64,000 nt of DNA from Ramlibacter lithotrophicus (GTDB taxonomy: Bacteria; Pseudomonadota; Gammaproteobacteria; Burkholderiales; Burkholderiaceae_C): NCBI RefSeq assembly GCF_012184415.1, contig NZ_VTOX01000006.1, positions 1 through 64,000 of the forward strand, in the 5' to 3' direction. A program made the position numbers and the translations under genes. Under the pieces are notes generated by a model, which was not told the origin of the DNA, did no database searches, and saw only the letters and a program-made list of their open reading frames with translations. Below, piece after piece: positions 49,183 to 59,190 of this stretch (positions are counted from its first letter, which is position 1; each line of letters starts with the position of its first letter).

Positions 49183-50214
49183 ATGAGCTCCTCCCCCCTC
49201 TCCTACAAAGACGCCGGCGTCGACATCGAAGCCGGCGACGCGCTGGTCGAGCGCATCAAGCCGTTGGCGAAGAAGACCATGCGCGAAGGCGTGCTGGGCG
49301 GCATCGGCGGCTTCGGCGCCCTGTTCGAGGTGCCCAAGCGCTATCGCGAGCCGGTGCTGGTGAGCGGCACCGACGGCGTCGGCACCAAGCTGAAGCTCGC
49401 GTTCGAGTGGAACATGCACGACACCGTGGGCATCGACCTGGTCGCCATGAGCGTCAACGACGTGCTGGTGCAAGGCGCCGAGCCCCTGTTCTTCCTCGAC
49501 TACTTCGCCTGCGGCAAGCTGGACGTCGACACGGCGGCAGCCGTGGTCGGCGGCATCGCCCGCGGCTGCGAGCTTTCCGGCTGCGCCCTGATCGGCGGGG
49601 AAACCGCCGAGATGCCGGGCATGTACCCGGCCGGCGAATACGACCTGGCCGGCTTCGCCGTCGGCGCGGTGGAGAAGTCGAAGATCCTCACCGGCGCCAC
49701 GGTGCAGCCGGGCGACGTCGTGCTGGGGCTCGCCTCGAGCGGCGCCCATTCCAACGGCTTCTCGCTGGTGCGCAAGTGCATCGAGCGGGCTGGCACGGCC
49801 CTCCCGGCGACGCTCGACGGCAAGCCGTTCAAGGAAGCGGTGATGGCTCCGACCCGCCTGTACGTCAAGAGCGTGCTGGCGGTGCTGGCGCAGCATCCGG
49901 TCAAGGCCCTGGCCCACATCACCGGCGGCGGCCTGCTGGAAAACATCCCGCGGGTGCTGCCCGATGGCTGCGCCGCCCACCTGAAGGCGGGCAGCTGGCC
50001 GCAGAGCGAGCTGTTCGCCTGGCTGCAGCGCACGGCCGGCGTTGACGACCAGGAGATGAACCGCACGTTCAACAACGGGATCGGCATGGTGGTCGTGGTC
50101 GCGGCCGCCGACGTGCCGGCCACCGCCGCGATGCTGCGCGAGCAAGGCGAGACCGTCCACGAGATCGGCGCCATCGCGCCGCGCGACGGTGGCGCCGCGG
50201 TGGTGATCGCCTGA
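49183..50214 (+). CDS. purM: Phosphoribosylformylglycinamidine cyclo-ligase
   Basis: 343 residues. [77 protein letters not shown] and [14 protein letters not shown] are the classical AIR synthetase motifs. It closes the imidazole ring in purine synthesis. ATG at 49183 is the first Met before SYKDAGVD. Confidence 0.97.
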   Translation: MSSSPLSYKDAGVDIEAGDALVERIKPLAKKTMREGVLGGIGGFGALFEVPKRYREPVLVSGTDGVGTKLKLAFEWNMHDTVGIDLVAMSVNDVLVQGAEPLFFLDYFACGKLDVDTAAAVVGGIARGCELSGCALIGGETAEMPGMYPAGEYDLAGFAVGAVEKSKILTGATVQPGDVVLGLASSGAHSNGFSLVRKCIERAGTALPATLDGKPFKEAVMAPTRLYVKSVLAVLAQHPVKALAHITGGGLLENIPRVLPDGCAAHLKAGSWPQSELFAWLQRTAGVDDQEMNRTFNNGIGMVVVVAAADVPATAAMLREQGETVHEIGAIAPRDGGAAVVIA

Positions 50215-50216
50215 CC

Positions 50217-51395
50217 ATGGCCAGCCCGGGCGCCGCCCGGCCCCGCCTGCCGCCCGCCATCTGGGCGCTGGGCTTCGTCAGCCTCCTGATGGACGTCTCC
50301 TCGGAGCTGATCCACAGCCTGCTGCCGGTGTTCCTGGTCGCCGGCCTCGGTGCGAGCATGCTCACCGTGGGCCTGATCGAAGGTTTCGCCGAGGCGACGG
50401 CCCTCATCGTGAAGGTCTTCTCCGGCGCGATCAGCGACTACTGGGGGCGCCGCAAGCCGATGGCGGTGCTGGGCTACGGGCTGGGCGCCTTGTCCAAGCC
50501 GCTGTTCGCGCTGGCGACCACCGCCGGCATGGTGCTGGGCGCGCGCCTGATCGACCGCATCGGCAAAGGGTTGCGCGGCGCGCCGCGCGATGCCCTGGTG
50601 GCGGACATCGCGCCGCCGGCGATCCGCGGCGCGGCCTTCGGCCTGCGGCAGTCGTTGGACACGGTAGGCGCGTTCCTCGGCCCCTTGCTTGCGATCGGCC
50701 TGATGCTGCTGTGGGCCAACGACTTCCGGGCGGTGTTCTGGGTGGCCGTGGTTCCGGGCGTGCTCTCGGTGGCGCTGCTGGTGTTTGGCGTCCGCGAACC
50801 CGCGCATCCGGACGGCAAGCCGCGCACCAATCCGATCCGCCGTGAGAACCTGAGGCGCCTGAGCCGGGCGTACTGGTGGGTGGTCGGCGCCGGGGCGGTC
50901 TTCACCCTGGCGCGCTTCAGCGAGGCCTTCCTGGTGCTGCGAGCCCAGCAAGGCGGCCTGGCGCTGGCCTGGACGCCGCTGGTGCTGATCGCGATGAACG
51001 TCGTCTACGCCGCGGGGGCGTACCCGTTCGGCAAGCTGGCAGACTCGATGAGCCATCGGGCGCTGCTCGCGTGGGGCCTGGTGGTGCTGGTCGCGGCTGA
51101 TCTCCTGCTCGCCGCGGCCGAGGCGGGCCCGCTGCTGTGGGCAGGGATTGGATTGTGGGGCCTGCACATGGCCATGACCCAGGGACTGCTCGCGACGATG
51201 GTGGCCGACACCGCCCCCTCCGACCTGCGCGGAACCGCCTTCGGCTTCTTCAACCTCGTCAGCGGCGTGGCGCTGCTGGTGGCGAGCGCGCTGGCCGGCT
51301 TGTTGTGGGACCGGTGGGGGGCGCCGGTCACTTTTCTGGCGGGCGCCGGATTCAGCGCGCTGGCGCTGGTGCTGCTGGTACTTCGGAAAGGCTAG
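50217..51395 (+). CDS. MFS transporter
   Basis: 392 residues, twelve predicted helices. LMDVSSELIHSLLPVFLVAG opens the family seen in Burkholderiales, and DYWGRRKPMAVLGYGLG carries the MFS loop 2-3 motif (G-x-x-D-R/W-G-R-R). The fold LIDRIGKGLRGAPRDALVAD is specific for this DHA-like subgroup of unknown substrate. It starts 2 nt after the purM stop and overlaps the convergent SirB1 gene by four bases. Confidence 0.9.
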   Translation: MASPGAARPRLPPAIWALGFVSLLMDVSSELIHSLLPVFLVAGLGASMLTVGLIEGFAEATALIVKVFSGAISDYWGRRKPMAVLGYGLGALSKPLFALATTAGMVLGARLIDRIGKGLRGAPRDALVADIAPPAIRGAAFGLRQSLDTVGAFLGPLLAIGLMLLWANDFRAVFWVAVVPGVLSVALLVFGVREPAHPDGKPRTNPIRRENLRRLSRAYWWVVGAGAVFTLARFSEAFLVLRAQQGGLALAWTPLVLIAMNVVYAAGAYPFGKLADSMSHRALLAWGLVVLVAADLLLAAAEAGPLLWAGIGLWGLHMAMTQGLLATMVADTAPSDLRGTAFGFFNLVSGVALLVASALAGLLWDRWGAPVTFLAGAGFSALALVLLVLRKG

Positions 51396-52267
51396 TTCTT
51401 TGCCCGCCGCAGGTGCGCCACCCGTTCGGCGATGGCGTCGATGTCCAGCGCGTCCTGGGCGTGCACCAGGTAGGTTTCGAGATCACTGACCGCCAGGCTG
51501 CTGTGCCCCTGCTCGGCGTGGGCCAGGCCGCGGTCGCGGTACTCGCCCCAGGCTTCGGGCAGCAGGATGATCAGGCGGTCTTCGACGGCGATCAGCCGGG
51601 TCCAGTCTTCCTGCGCCTGGTGGATCTCCTTCAGGTTGCGCAGCATGCGGGCGATGATGTCGCGCGCCGGCGCGGCCTGCAGGTACAGGCCCAGCGGCAC
51701 CTCGAATTCGTCGACCAGGCCGCTGCTGCGCTTGTACGGCTCGAGCCGCTCCGCCAGCTCCTCGCGCGACAGCGACTGCCCGGTGAACGGGTCGATCACG
51801 ACCTGCCCCTTCGGCAGGTTCACCTTGACCATGAAATGGCCCGGGAAGCACACGCCGCGGGCGTGCAGCCCGAGGCCCTGGGCCAGCTCGATCCAGAGCA
51901 CCGCCAGCGAGATCTGGATGCCGCGCCGGGTGCGCAGCACCACGTTGATGTGGCTGTTGTCCGGGTCGCAGTAGTCGTTGACGTTGCCGCCGAAGCTCAG
52001 GTCGCGGAAGAAGAACTGGTTGAGCGCCCGCAGCCGCTGCAGCGGCGCCGCGTCGGCCGGGATCCGGCGCTTGAGGCGGGCCAGCAGCTGGTCGACGTCG
52101 CCGAGGACCTGCTGCACGTCGAGGTCGGGGTATTCGTCCTGGGCGATGCTGGCCGCGGCCTCCAGGAGCGGGAACTGCTCGTCGCTCTGCACCAGGACGC
52201 TGAAGTACTCCAGGGGCGTCGGATCTGACAGGTTCAACCGCATGAGTTCTTTGTAATGGAGCCGCAT
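51392..52267 (-). CDS. SirB1-family protein (transglutaminase-like plus TPR)
   Basis: 291 residues. FFRDLSFGGNVNDYCDPDNS and QISLAVLWIELAQGLGLHAR with GVCFPGHFMVKVNL give the transglutaminase-like fold with cysteine and histidine; FPGHF-type motif is the family mark. The C-terminal part has TPR-like helices (WGEYRDRGLAHAEQGHSSLA). The start may be the second Met at 52243 (MRLNLSDPTPLEYF). Its role is unknown; some SirB1 homologues are near hemK/kdsA. Confidence 0.88.
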   Translation of the reverse strand: MRLHYKELMRLNLSDPTPLEYFSVLVQSDEQFPLLEAAASIAQDEYPDLDVQQVLGDVDQLLARLKRRIPADAAPLQRLRALNQFFFRDLSFGGNVNDYCDPDNSHINVVLRTRRGIQISLAVLWIELAQGLGLHARGVCFPGHFMVKVNLPKGQVVIDPFTGQSLSREELAERLEPYKRSSGLVDEFEVPLGLYLQAAPARDIIARMLRNLKEIHQAQEDWTRLIAVEDRLIILLPEAWGEYRDRGLAHAEQGHSSLAVSDLETYLVHAQDALDIDAIAERVAHLRRAKN

Positions 52268-52375
52268 GGGCGCGTCAAGAGCGGCAGCGCTCGCCCGTTG
52301 ATCCAGGCAAGCCCAGGATGAAATCCGTCGCGCCGGCGTGCCGGGGGCCCGCGCGCGCCCGGGCGGCGCAGGCCC

Positions 52376-53941
52376 TCAGCGCGCGGCGAACTGCCGCAGC
52401 TTGACGCCGCCGGCCCACAGCGCGGCGAAGTAGATGACGGCCGATGCGGCCAGCATCGCCGCCATGATCCCGATGCGCTCCCAGTGCTGCGCCCGCAAGG
52501 CCACCCAGGCGAAACTGCGCGCCGCCCACAGCAGGAACACGGCCAGCAGCGCGCTGGCGGCCAGTACCTGCAGGCCGAACCGGGCCCAGCCGGGCGCCGG
52601 ACGGTAACTGCCGCGCCGGATCAGGCCCACCAGCAGCCAGCCGGCGTTGATCAGCGCGCCCAGCCCGATCGACAGCGCCAGGCCCGCGTGCTTGAGGGCC
52701 GGCACCAGCGCGACATTGAGCAGCTGGGTGATGACCAGGACCACGATGGCGATGCGCACCGGCGTGCGGATGTCCCGGCTGGCGTAGAAGCCGGAGGCGA
52801 GCACCTTCACCGCGACCAGCCCGAGCAGCCCGGCGCCGTAGCCGGCCAGTGCGAGCGACACCTGCGCCACGTCGCGGTCGGTGAACGCACCATAGTGGTA
52901 CACCGTCGCCACCAGCGGCTGCGCGAACAGCAGCAAGGCGATGGACGACGGCACGGCCAGCAGCACGACCAGCCGCAGGCCCCAGTCCAGCATCGCCGAA
53001 TAGCGCTCGCCATCGCCGCTGGCGCGGGCGCTCGCCAGCTGGGGCATCAGCACCACGCCCAGCGCGACGCCAAGCATCGCGGTCGGGAACTCCATCAGCC
53101 GGTCGGCGTAGGTGAGCCAGGTCACGCTGCCGGTGGGCAGCCACGAAGCGATCTGGGTGTTGATCAGGAGCGAAACCTGCGCCACGCCGACGCCCAGCAG
53201 CGCCGGCAGCATCATGCGGGCGACCCCGCGCATGCCCGGGTCGGCCCACGCCGCCCGCAGGCGGGACCAGCCCAGGCCGATCCGCGGCAGCAGGCCCAGG
53301 CGTGCCAGCGCCGGAATCTGCACCGCCAGCTGGAGGACGCCGCCCAGCATCACGCCGGCGGCCATGGCGTAGATCGGCTCGATCCCCTGCCGCGCGAACC
53401 AGGGTGCGCCCAGCCAGGCGGCGGCAATCATGGCCAGGTTCAGCAGGACCGGCGTGGCGGCCGGGACGGCGAAGCGCTTCCAGGTGTTGAGGATCCCGGA
53501 GGACAGCGCCACCATGGACATGAAGCTGATGTAGGGGAACATCCAGCGGGTCATGAGCACGGCCGCCTCGAAGCTGTCGGGGCTCTTCTGGAAGCCGCTG
53601 GCGAGCGCCCAGACCAGGATCGGGGCGCCGGCCACCCCGATGATGCAGGTCACCAGCAGCGCCCAGGCCAGCGCCGTGGCGACGCTGTCGATCAGCCGCC
53701 GCGTGGCCGCCTCGCCGTCCTGCTCCCGGGAATGGGCCAGCGCCGGCACGAAGGCCTGGCTGAACGCCCCTTCCGCGAACAGGCGCCGGAACAGGTTCGG
53801 GATGCGAAAAGCGACGTTGAAGGCATCGGTCAGCCCCGACGCGCCGAAGGTGGCCGCCATCAGCAGCTCGCGCACCAGCCCGGTGATGCGGGACGCCAAC
53901 GTGAACAGGGAGACGGTGGATGCGGCTTTGAAGAGGCTCAT
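52376..53941 (-). CDS. murJ: Lipid II flippase
   Basis: 521 residues with about fourteen helices. [20 protein letters not shown] and [40 protein letters not shown], and the conserved [15 protein letters not shown] are MurJ/MviN signatures. It flips lipid II across the inner membrane for cell-wall synthesis. It lies head to head with rpsT, as in most Burkholderiales. Confidence 0.96.
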   Translation of the reverse strand: MSLFKAASTVSLFTLASRITGLVRELLMAATFGASGLTDAFNVAFRIPNLFRRLFAEGAFSQAFVPALAHSREQDGEAATRRLIDSVATALAWALLVTCIIGVAGAPILVWALASGFQKSPDSFEAAVLMTRWMFPYISFMSMVALSSGILNTWKRFAVPAATPVLLNLAMIAAAWLGAPWFARQGIEPIYAMAAGVMLGGVLQLAVQIPALARLGLLPRIGLGWSRLRAAWADPGMRGVARMMLPALLGVGVAQVSLLINTQIASWLPTGSVTWLTYADRLMEFPTAMLGVALGVVLMPQLASARASGDGERYSAMLDWGLRLVVLLAVPSSIALLLFAQPLVATVYHYGAFTDRDVAQVSLALAGYGAGLLGLVAVKVLASGFYASRDIRTPVRIAIVVLVITQLLNVALVPALKHAGLALSIGLGALINAGWLLVGLIRRGSYRPAPGWARFGLQVLAASALLAVFLLWAARSFAWVALRAQHWERIGIMAAMLAASAVIYFAALWAGGVKLRQFAAR

Positions 53942-54035
53942 GGAGCGTGCCGAGTGTATCTGCCGCCCTCGCGCCCGCCCGCGGCGCGCCGCCGGACGGC
54001 CTTTTCCCCACGGCAGCGCGGCCGGGCCTGGGGGC

Positions 54036-54041
54036 TATAAT
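54036..54041 (+). promoter_or_regulatory. -10 box of rpsT
   Basis: A consensus TATAAT about 45 nt before rpsT. The -35 region is GC-rich and not recognisable. Confidence 0.6.
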
Positions 54042-54087
54042 GGCGGGCTTTGCTGCGCATCATCCTCAGACACAAGGACACATCACC

Positions 54088-54390
54088 ATGGCATCAGCCA
54101 AACCCAAGAAAAAGAACCCGCGCCTGGCGTCGGGCCGCAAGCGCGCCCGCCAGGACGTCAAGCTCAACGCCGCGAACACCTCGCTGCGCTCGAAGTACCG
54201 CACCGCGGTGAAGAACGTCGAGAAGGCCGTCGCCGCCGGCGACAAGACCAAGGCGACCGAAGCGTTCGCCAAGGCGCAGAGCATCGTCGACACGGTCGCC
54301 GACAAGCAGATCTTCCACAAGAACAAGGCCGCTCGCGACAAGAGCCGCCTGGCCGCCAAGGTGAAGGCCCTGGCGACCGCCGCCGCCTGA
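54088..54390 (+). CDS. rpsT: Ribosomal protein S20
   Basis: 100 residues. [20 protein letters not shown] opens it, followed by the long helix bundle [20 protein letters not shown] and a C-terminal [18 protein letters not shown]. Protein of the small subunit body, binds 16S rRNA. Monocistronic with its own promoter and terminator. Confidence 0.97.
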   Translation: MASAKPKKKNPRLASGRKRARQDVKLNAANTSLRSKYRTAVKNVEKAVAAGDKTKATEAFAKAQSIVDTVADKQIFHKNKAARDKSRLAAKVKALATAAA

Positions 54391-54478
54391 GGCACTCCAG
54401 GCAACCAGCCCGGATTCCTGCCGGGGCCCGCCCCCAGGAACCCGCCGTTTGAAATGGGTGCGCTGCCAGCAAAGCAAG

Positions 54479-54504
54479 AAGCCGTCCGCGAGACGGCTTT
54501 TTTG
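54479..54504 (+). terminator. Rho-independent terminator of rpsT
   Basis: AAGCCGTC, loop CGCGA, GACGGCTT, then TTTT. A strong, complete terminator before the argD leader. Confidence 0.88.
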
Positions 54505-54552
54505 TTGCCCGCGGCCGGCGCCGCTTCCGCGAGCCGGACGGCGCTCTGTGCC

Positions 54553-54601
54553 TAAAATCACGCTTCAACGGCTCACTTCGTTGAGCCGCTTCTTTTTGGA
54601 G
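54553..54601 (+). promoter_or_regulatory. argD leader: -10 box, two mutually exclusive hairpins, T-run
   Basis: TAAAAT at 54553-54558 may be a -10 box. Stem B is CGGCTCA (54569-54575) with TGAGCCG (54582-54588), followed by CTTCTTTTT (54589-54597), a terminator-like form. Stem A is TCAACG (54565-54570) with CGTTGA (54579-54584), which shares bases with stem B, so only one can form. The Shine-Dalgarno GGAG follows directly at 54598-54601. If the -10 assignment is right, the transcript would start near 54565, leaving little room for a leader peptide. Confidence 0.45.
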
Positions 54602-54609
54602 ATCCAGAG

Positions 54610-55809
54610 ATGGCATTGATAGCGGCTGCTTCGCCCCACGTCATGAACACCTACGGCCGCGTGCCGATCGCCCTTTCGCATGGGGCAGGCGTGCGCGTGT
54701 GGGACGTGAACGGCAAGGAGTACCTCGACGCCTTGGGCGGGATCGCCGTCAACACGTTGGGCCATGGACACCCCAAGCTCGTGCCGGCGCTGCAGGACCA
54801 GGTCGCCAAGCTGATCCACACCTCCAATTACTACCACGTGCCCCTGCAGGAGCAACTGGCGGCCAGGCTGGTCGAAATGTCGGGGATGACCAACGTCTTC
54901 TTCTGCAACAGCGGCCTGGAGGCCAACGAAGCCGCGCTCAAGATCGCGCGCAAGTACGGGCACGACCGCGGCATCGCCCTGCCGCAGATCGTCGTCTACG
55001 AGAAGGCGTTCCATGGCCGCAGCATCGCGACCCTGTCGGCCACCGGCAACGAGAAGGTGCAAAAGGGCTTCGAGCCGCTGGTGGAAGGCTTCATCCGCGT
55101 GCCGCTCAACGACATCGAGGCCTTGAGGAAGGCGACGGAAGGCAACCCGAACGTCGCCGCCGTGTTCTTCGAGACCATCCAGGGCGAAGGCGGCGTGAAT
55201 CCGATGCGGATCGAGTACCTGCAGCAGGTGCGCAAGCTGTGCGACGAGCGCGAGTGGCTGCTGATGATCGACGAGGTGCAATGCGGCATGGGCCGCACCG
55301 GCAAGTGGTTCGCGCACCAGTGGGCCGGCATCCGGCCGGACGTGATGCCGCTGGCCAAGGGCCTGGGCTCGGGCGTGCCGATCGGCGCCGTGGTGGCCGG
55401 CCCGCGCGCGGCCGGCGTCCTGCAGCCGGGCAACCACGGCACGACCTTCGGCGGCAATCCCCTCGCCATGCGCGCCGGCGTCGAGACGATCCGGATCATG
55501 GAAGAGGACAAGCTGCTGGAGAACGCGGCCACGGTGGGCGCGCACCTGAAGGCGGCGCTCGAGCGCGAGCTCGGCGGCCTGCGGGACGTCAGGGAGATCC
55601 GCGGGCAAGGCCTGATGCTGGGCATCGAACTGGGCAAGCCCTGCGGTGCGCTGGTCCAGCGCGCGGCCGACGCCGGGCTCCTCATCAGCGTGACGGCCGA
55701 CAGCGTGATCAGGCTGGTGCCGCCGCTCATCCTCAGCGTGGCCGAGGCCGACGAGATCGTCGCCCGGCTCGCGCCGATCGTGCGGGGATTCCTCGCGGAA
55801 CCACAATGA
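54610..55809 (+). CDS. argD: Acetylornithine/succinyldiaminopimelate aminotransferase
   Basis: 399 residues, class III PLP aminotransferase. GAGVRVWDVNGKEYLDALGG starts the fold; FFCNSGLEANEAALKIARKY, EKAFHGRSIATLSATGNEKV, LLMIDEVQCGMGRTGKWFAH and PLAKGLGSGVPIG (PLP lysine) complete it. Given the argF partner, the acetylornithine step of arginine synthesis is the main role. It overlaps argF as ATGA. Confidence 0.93.
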   Translation: MALIAAASPHVMNTYGRVPIALSHGAGVRVWDVNGKEYLDALGGIAVNTLGHGHPKLVPALQDQVAKLIHTSNYYHVPLQEQLAARLVEMSGMTNVFFCNSGLEANEAALKIARKYGHDRGIALPQIVVYEKAFHGRSIATLSATGNEKVQKGFEPLVEGFIRVPLNDIEALRKATEGNPNVAAVFFETIQGEGGVNPMRIEYLQQVRKLCDEREWLLMIDEVQCGMGRTGKWFAHQWAGIRPDVMPLAKGLGSGVPIGAVVAGPRAAGVLQPGNHGTTFGGNPLAMRAGVETIRIMEEDKLLENAATVGAHLKAALERELGGLRDVREIRGQGLMLGIELGKPCGALVQRAADAGLLISVTADSVIRLVPPLILSVAEADEIVARLAPIVRGFLAEPQ

Positions 55810-56753
55810 AGTTGCAGCACTACCTCCAGTTCAGCGACCTCACGGCCGACGACTACGGCTGGGTGTTCGAGCGGGCGTCGATCATCAAGCGCAAGTTCAA
55901 GGCCTACGAGACCTACCACCCGCTGGCCGACCGGACGCTGGCGATGATCTTCGAGAAGGCGTCGACCCGCACCCGCGTGAGCTTCGAAGCCGGGATGTAC
56001 CAGCTGGGCGGCAGCGTGGTCCACCTGACCACCGGCGACACCCAGCTGGGCCGCGCCGAGCCGATCGAGGACACGGCGCGCGTGATCAGCCGCATGGTCG
56101 ACCTGGTGATGATCCGCACCTACGGCCAGGACAAGATCGAGCGCTTCGCCGCCCACTCGCGCGTGCCGGTGATCAACGGTCTCACCAACGAGTTCCACCC
56201 GTGCCAGATCATGGCGGACCTGTTCACGTTCATGGAGCACCGCTGCGCCGGCCCCGACGGCAAACTGGACCTGGCGGCCCTCAAGGGCAAGGTCGTTGCC
56301 TGGGTGGGCGACGGCAATAACATGGCCAACACCTGGCTGCAGGCGGCCGAGCTGCTCGGCTTCACCGTGCACGTCAGCACCCCCAGCGGCTACGAAGTCG
56401 ACCAGGCGGTGGCCGGCCTGCGCAGCAACGAGAGCTACAAGGTCTTCAAGGACCCGATGCAGGCCTGCCGCGACGCCGACCTCGTCACCACGGACGTGTG
56501 GACCAGCATGGGCTACGAAGCCGAGAACGAGGAGCGCAAGAGGGCCTTTGCCGACTGGTGCGTCGACCAGGACATGATGCGCGTCGCGAAGTCGGACGCG
56601 TTGTTCATGCACTGCCTGCCGGCCCACCGCGGCGAGGAAGTCGAGGCCGAGGTGATCGACGGCCCCCAGTCCGTCGTCTGGGACGAGGCTGAAAACAGGA
56701 TGCATGTGCAGAAGGCACTCATGGAGTTCCTTCTGCTGGGCAGGGTTGGCTGA
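55806..56753 (+). CDS. argF: Ornithine carbamoyltransferase
   Basis: 315 residues. IFEKASTRTRVSFEAGMYQL (carbamoyl-phosphate site S-T-R-T-R), EFHPCQIMADLFTFMEH (H-P-x-Q), VTTDVWTSMGYEAENEER and LFMHCLPAHRGEEV (ornithine-site H-C-L-P) are all present. It makes citrulline from ornithine and carbamoyl phosphate. Second gene of argDF. Confidence 0.96.
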   Translation: MKLQHYLQFSDLTADDYGWVFERASIIKRKFKAYETYHPLADRTLAMIFEKASTRTRVSFEAGMYQLGGSVVHLTTGDTQLGRAEPIEDTARVISRMVDLVMIRTYGQDKIERFAAHSRVPVINGLTNEFHPCQIMADLFTFMEHRCAGPDGKLDLAALKGKVVAWVGDGNNMANTWLQAAELLGFTVHVSTPSGYEVDQAVAGLRSNESYKVFKDPMQACRDADLVTTDVWTSMGYEAENEERKRAFADWCVDQDMMRVAKSDALFMHCLPAHRGEEVEAEVIDGPQSVVWDEAENRMHVQKALMEFLLLGRVG

Positions 56754-56771
56754 AAGCCGCCTGCCGTACGC

Positions 56772-57158
56772 CTACGCCGGCGCGCTGGTCCCGAACCGCA
56801 TGCCGCTGCGCGGCGGCAGGCGCCCCAGCTTCACGAGGCGGGCTTCCAGCGCGAACGTCGTGCGTCCGAGTTCCTGCGCCAGGGGCTTGAGGTCGGCGCC
56901 GTCGACGAAGGCCGCTTCCAGCTTCGCATCGTCTTCCGGCGCCCAGGGCTTGCCCTGGTTGGGCGCGCCGGAGCGGCGCTCGCCCGCCTCCCTGGTTGCC
57001 TTGCCCTCGCCGCCCTCCAGCGCCCGCGCGACCGTGAACAGCGCCCGGATCACCACCGGTTCGTTGTAGGGACCGTCGGCGTCCATGAGCTCCCCGGTGA
57101 CCGGGTGGATACCTTGCGCCAGCGTCTCCACGATGGCGCGCGCCTGTTGCAGTTCCAT
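56772..57158 (-). CDS. Uncharacterised protein with Myb/SANT-like helices, LexA box upstream
   Basis: 128 residues. The N-terminal 60 residues (LQQARAIVETLAQGIHPVTG ELMDADGPYNEPVVIRALFT split around the turn) are mixed alpha with a conserved G-P-Y-N. The C-terminal 45 residues (KPWAPEDDAKLEAAFVDGAD, then LGRTTFALEARLVKLGR) have the W-x-x-E-D-x-x-L spacing and helix pattern of a Myb/SANT-type DNA-binding unit. The SOS box at 57173-57192 sits 15 nt from the start; AAAGGAG lies between. SOS regulation is inferred. The family is seen in Burkholderiales as hypothetical. Confidence 0.75.
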   Translation of the reverse strand: MELQQARAIVETLAQGIHPVTGELMDADGPYNEPVVIRALFTVARALEGGEGKATREAGERRSGAPNQGKPWAPEDDAKLEAAFVDGADLKPLAQELGRTTFALEARLVKLGRLPPRSGMRFGTSAPA

Positions 57159-57172
57159 GATCGGCTCCTTTG

Positions 57173-57192
57173 AGCTGTATGTGCATACAGCT
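57173..57192 (-). promoter_or_regulatory. LexA (SOS) box
   Basis: AGCTGTATGTGCATACAGCT is a perfect palindrome, and its 16-bp core CTGTATGTGCATACAG matches the LexA consensus CTGT-N8-ACAG. It lies just before the Shine-Dalgarno sequence of the gene at 57158, where bound LexA would block transcription. Confidence 0.75.
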
Positions 57193-57274
57193 TCCATGGA
57201 ACGCGCCGGCGCAACCGGCGGTTGACAACGCCCCGCCCGCACACGGGTCGCGCCCGCCGAGGCACACTGCCTCC

Positions 57275-57916
57275 ATGAGCAGGATCTGGGACATTTCGCC
57301 GCCGGTCGGCCCCGGCTCGCCGGTGTTTCCCGGCGACACCCCGTACGCGCAGGAGTGGTCGGCGACGCTGGCGCCGGGCTGTCCGGTGAACGTCGGTCGG
57401 ATCACCATGTCGCCGCACGTCGGCGCGCATGCGGACGCGCCTCTGCACTACGCCCCGGGCGGGGACGCCGCCGGCGCCCTCGATCTCGAGCCCTACCTCG
57501 GCCCGTGCCGCGTGATCCATGCCATCGGCCGCGGGCCGCTGGTGCGTTGGGCCGACCTCGAGCACGCGTTGCGCAACCTTCCGCCACGGGTGCTGGTGCG
57601 CACCTACGAGCGGATGCCGATCGAGCGCTGGGACCCGGATCTGTCCGCATTCGCGCCCGACACCATCGAACGCCTGGCGGCCCTCGGGGTGCGGCTGGTC
57701 GGCATCGACACCGCCAGCATCGATCCCGCGGACAGCAAGGACCTGCCCAGCCACCAGGCGATCCGCCGCCACGGCCTGCGTGTGCTGGAGAACCTGGTGC
57801 TCGACGACGTGGCCGAAGGCGATTACGAGCTGATCGCCCTGCCCCTGAAGCTGATGGCGGCGGACGCCTCGCCGGTGCGCGCCGTGCTGCGTCCGCTCCC
57901 GGAGAGCCCGCGATGA
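57275..57916 (+). CDS. kynB: Arylformamidase (kynurenine formamidase, bacterial type)
   Basis: 213 residues. [20 protein letters not shown] and [17 protein letters not shown] with the zinc-binding H-x3-H-x3-P-x-H motif mark the cyclase/KynB family. [20 protein letters not shown] closes it. It hydrolyses N-formylkynurenine to kynurenine. First gene of kynBUA, overlapping kynU as ATGA. Confidence 0.94.
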   Translation: MSRIWDISPPVGPGSPVFPGDTPYAQEWSATLAPGCPVNVGRITMSPHVGAHADAPLHYAPGGDAAGALDLEPYLGPCRVIHAIGRGPLVRWADLEHALRNLPPRVLVRTYERMPIERWDPDLSAFAPDTIERLAALGVRLVGIDTASIDPADSKDLPSHQAIRRHGLRVLENLVLDDVAEGDYELIALPLKLMAADASPVRAVLRPLPESPR

Positions 57917-59190
57917 CGACCTTGCAGGACTGCCGCACGATGGACGCGCAAGATCCCTTGCGGGAATTGCGCGACCTGTTCGCCCTGCCCGAGGGCGTGA
58001 TCTACCTCGATGGCAACTCGCTCGGCGTGCTGCCGCGCGCCACGGCCCAACGTGTCGCCCGCACGGTCACCGACGAATGGGGCCAAGGCCTCATCGGCTC
58101 CTGGAACGGCGCCGGCTGGTTCGACCTGCCGCGACGGCTCGGCGACAGGATCGCACCGCTGATCGGCGCGCAGCCGGGCGAGGTGGTCGCCACGGACAGC
58201 ACGTCGATCAACCTCTACAAGGTGCTGAGTGCCGCGCTCCACCATGCCCAGGCCGAGGCGCCCGGGCGGCGGGTCGTGCTCAGCGAGCGCGACAACTTCC
58301 CCACCGACCTGTACATCGCGCAGGCGCTGTGCCGGGACCGCGGCTTCGAGCTGCGCCTGGTGGATGGCGCGCAGGTTCAGTCGTCCTTGTCGACCGACGT
58401 CGCGGTCGTGATGCTCACGCACGTGAATTACCGCAGCGGCGCGATGCACGACCTGGCCGCGGTCACCACCGCGGCCCACCACGCCGGCGCGCTCACCATC
58501 TGGGATCTGGCGCACAGCGCGGGCGCCGTGCCGGTCGAGCTCGCCGGCGCGGGTGCCGACTTCGCCGTCGGCTGCGGCTACAAGTACCTCAATGGCGGTC
58601 CGGGCGCGCCGGCGTTCGCCTGGGTCCATCCGCGCCACGCGGACCGCTTCGAGCAGCCGCTGGCCGGCTGGTGGGGCCATGCCGCTCCGTTCGAATTCAC
58701 GCCCCACTACCGGCCGGCTGCCGGCATCGCCCGCTATCTGTGTGGCACACAGCCGATCCTCAGCATGGTGGCCCTCGAGTGCGGCATCGACACCGTGCTG
58801 GCGGCGCAGCCCCTGGGGGGCATGGCGGCGCTGCGCCGCAAGTCGCTCGCGCTGACGGACCTGTTCATCGCACTGGTGGAGGAACGCTGCGCCGGCCATG
58901 GCCTTGCGCTGGTCACGCCGCGCGAGCACGCGCGCCGCGGCTCCCAGGTCTGCCTGTCACGGACCGACGGCGCCTACGGCATCGTGCAGGCGCTCATCGC
59001 CCGGGGCGTGATCGGCGACTTCCGCGCCGGCTCGGCAGACGGCGGGACACCCGACATCCTGCGCTTCGGGTTCACGCCGCTGTACACCGGCTTCGAGGAG
59101 GTGTGGCACGCCGCCGACCATCTCCAGCAGGTATTGCAAGGCGGCGAATGGCGCCGACCGGAATTCAACCGGAGGCACGCCGTCACATGA
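57913..59190 (+). CDS. kynU: Kynureninase
   Basis: 425 residues, PLP enzyme of fold type [61 protein letters not shown] and [19 protein letters not shown] (Schiff-base lysine in G-Y-K-Y) are diagnostic. It cleaves kynurenine to anthranilate and alanine. Overlaps kynA by four bases. Confidence 0.96.
   Translation: MTTLQDCRTMDAQDPLRELRDLFALPEGVIYLDGNSLGVLPRATAQRVARTVTDEWGQGLIGSWNGAGWFDLPRRLGDRIAPLIGAQPGEVVATDSTSINLYKVLSAALHHAQAEAPGRRVVLSERDNFPTDLYIAQALCRDRGFELRLVDGAQVQSSLSTDVAVVMLTHVNYRSGAMHDLAAVTTAAHHAGALTIWDLAHSAGAVPVELAGAGADFAVGCGYKYLNGGPGAPAFAWVHPRHADRFEQPLAGWWGHAAPFEFTPHYRPAAGIARYLCGTQPILSMVALECGIDTVLAAQPLGGMAALRRKSLALTDLFIALVEERCAGHGLALVTPREHARRGSQVCLSRTDGAYGIVQALIARGVIGDFRAGSADGGTPDILRFGFTPLYTGFEEVWHAADHLQQVLQGGEWRRPEFNRRHAVT

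Noticed and set aside
49201..49207. TCCTACA inside purM
   Set aside because: It encodes conserved residues (S-Y-K) of purM and is not at a gene start, so it is treated as a chance copy.
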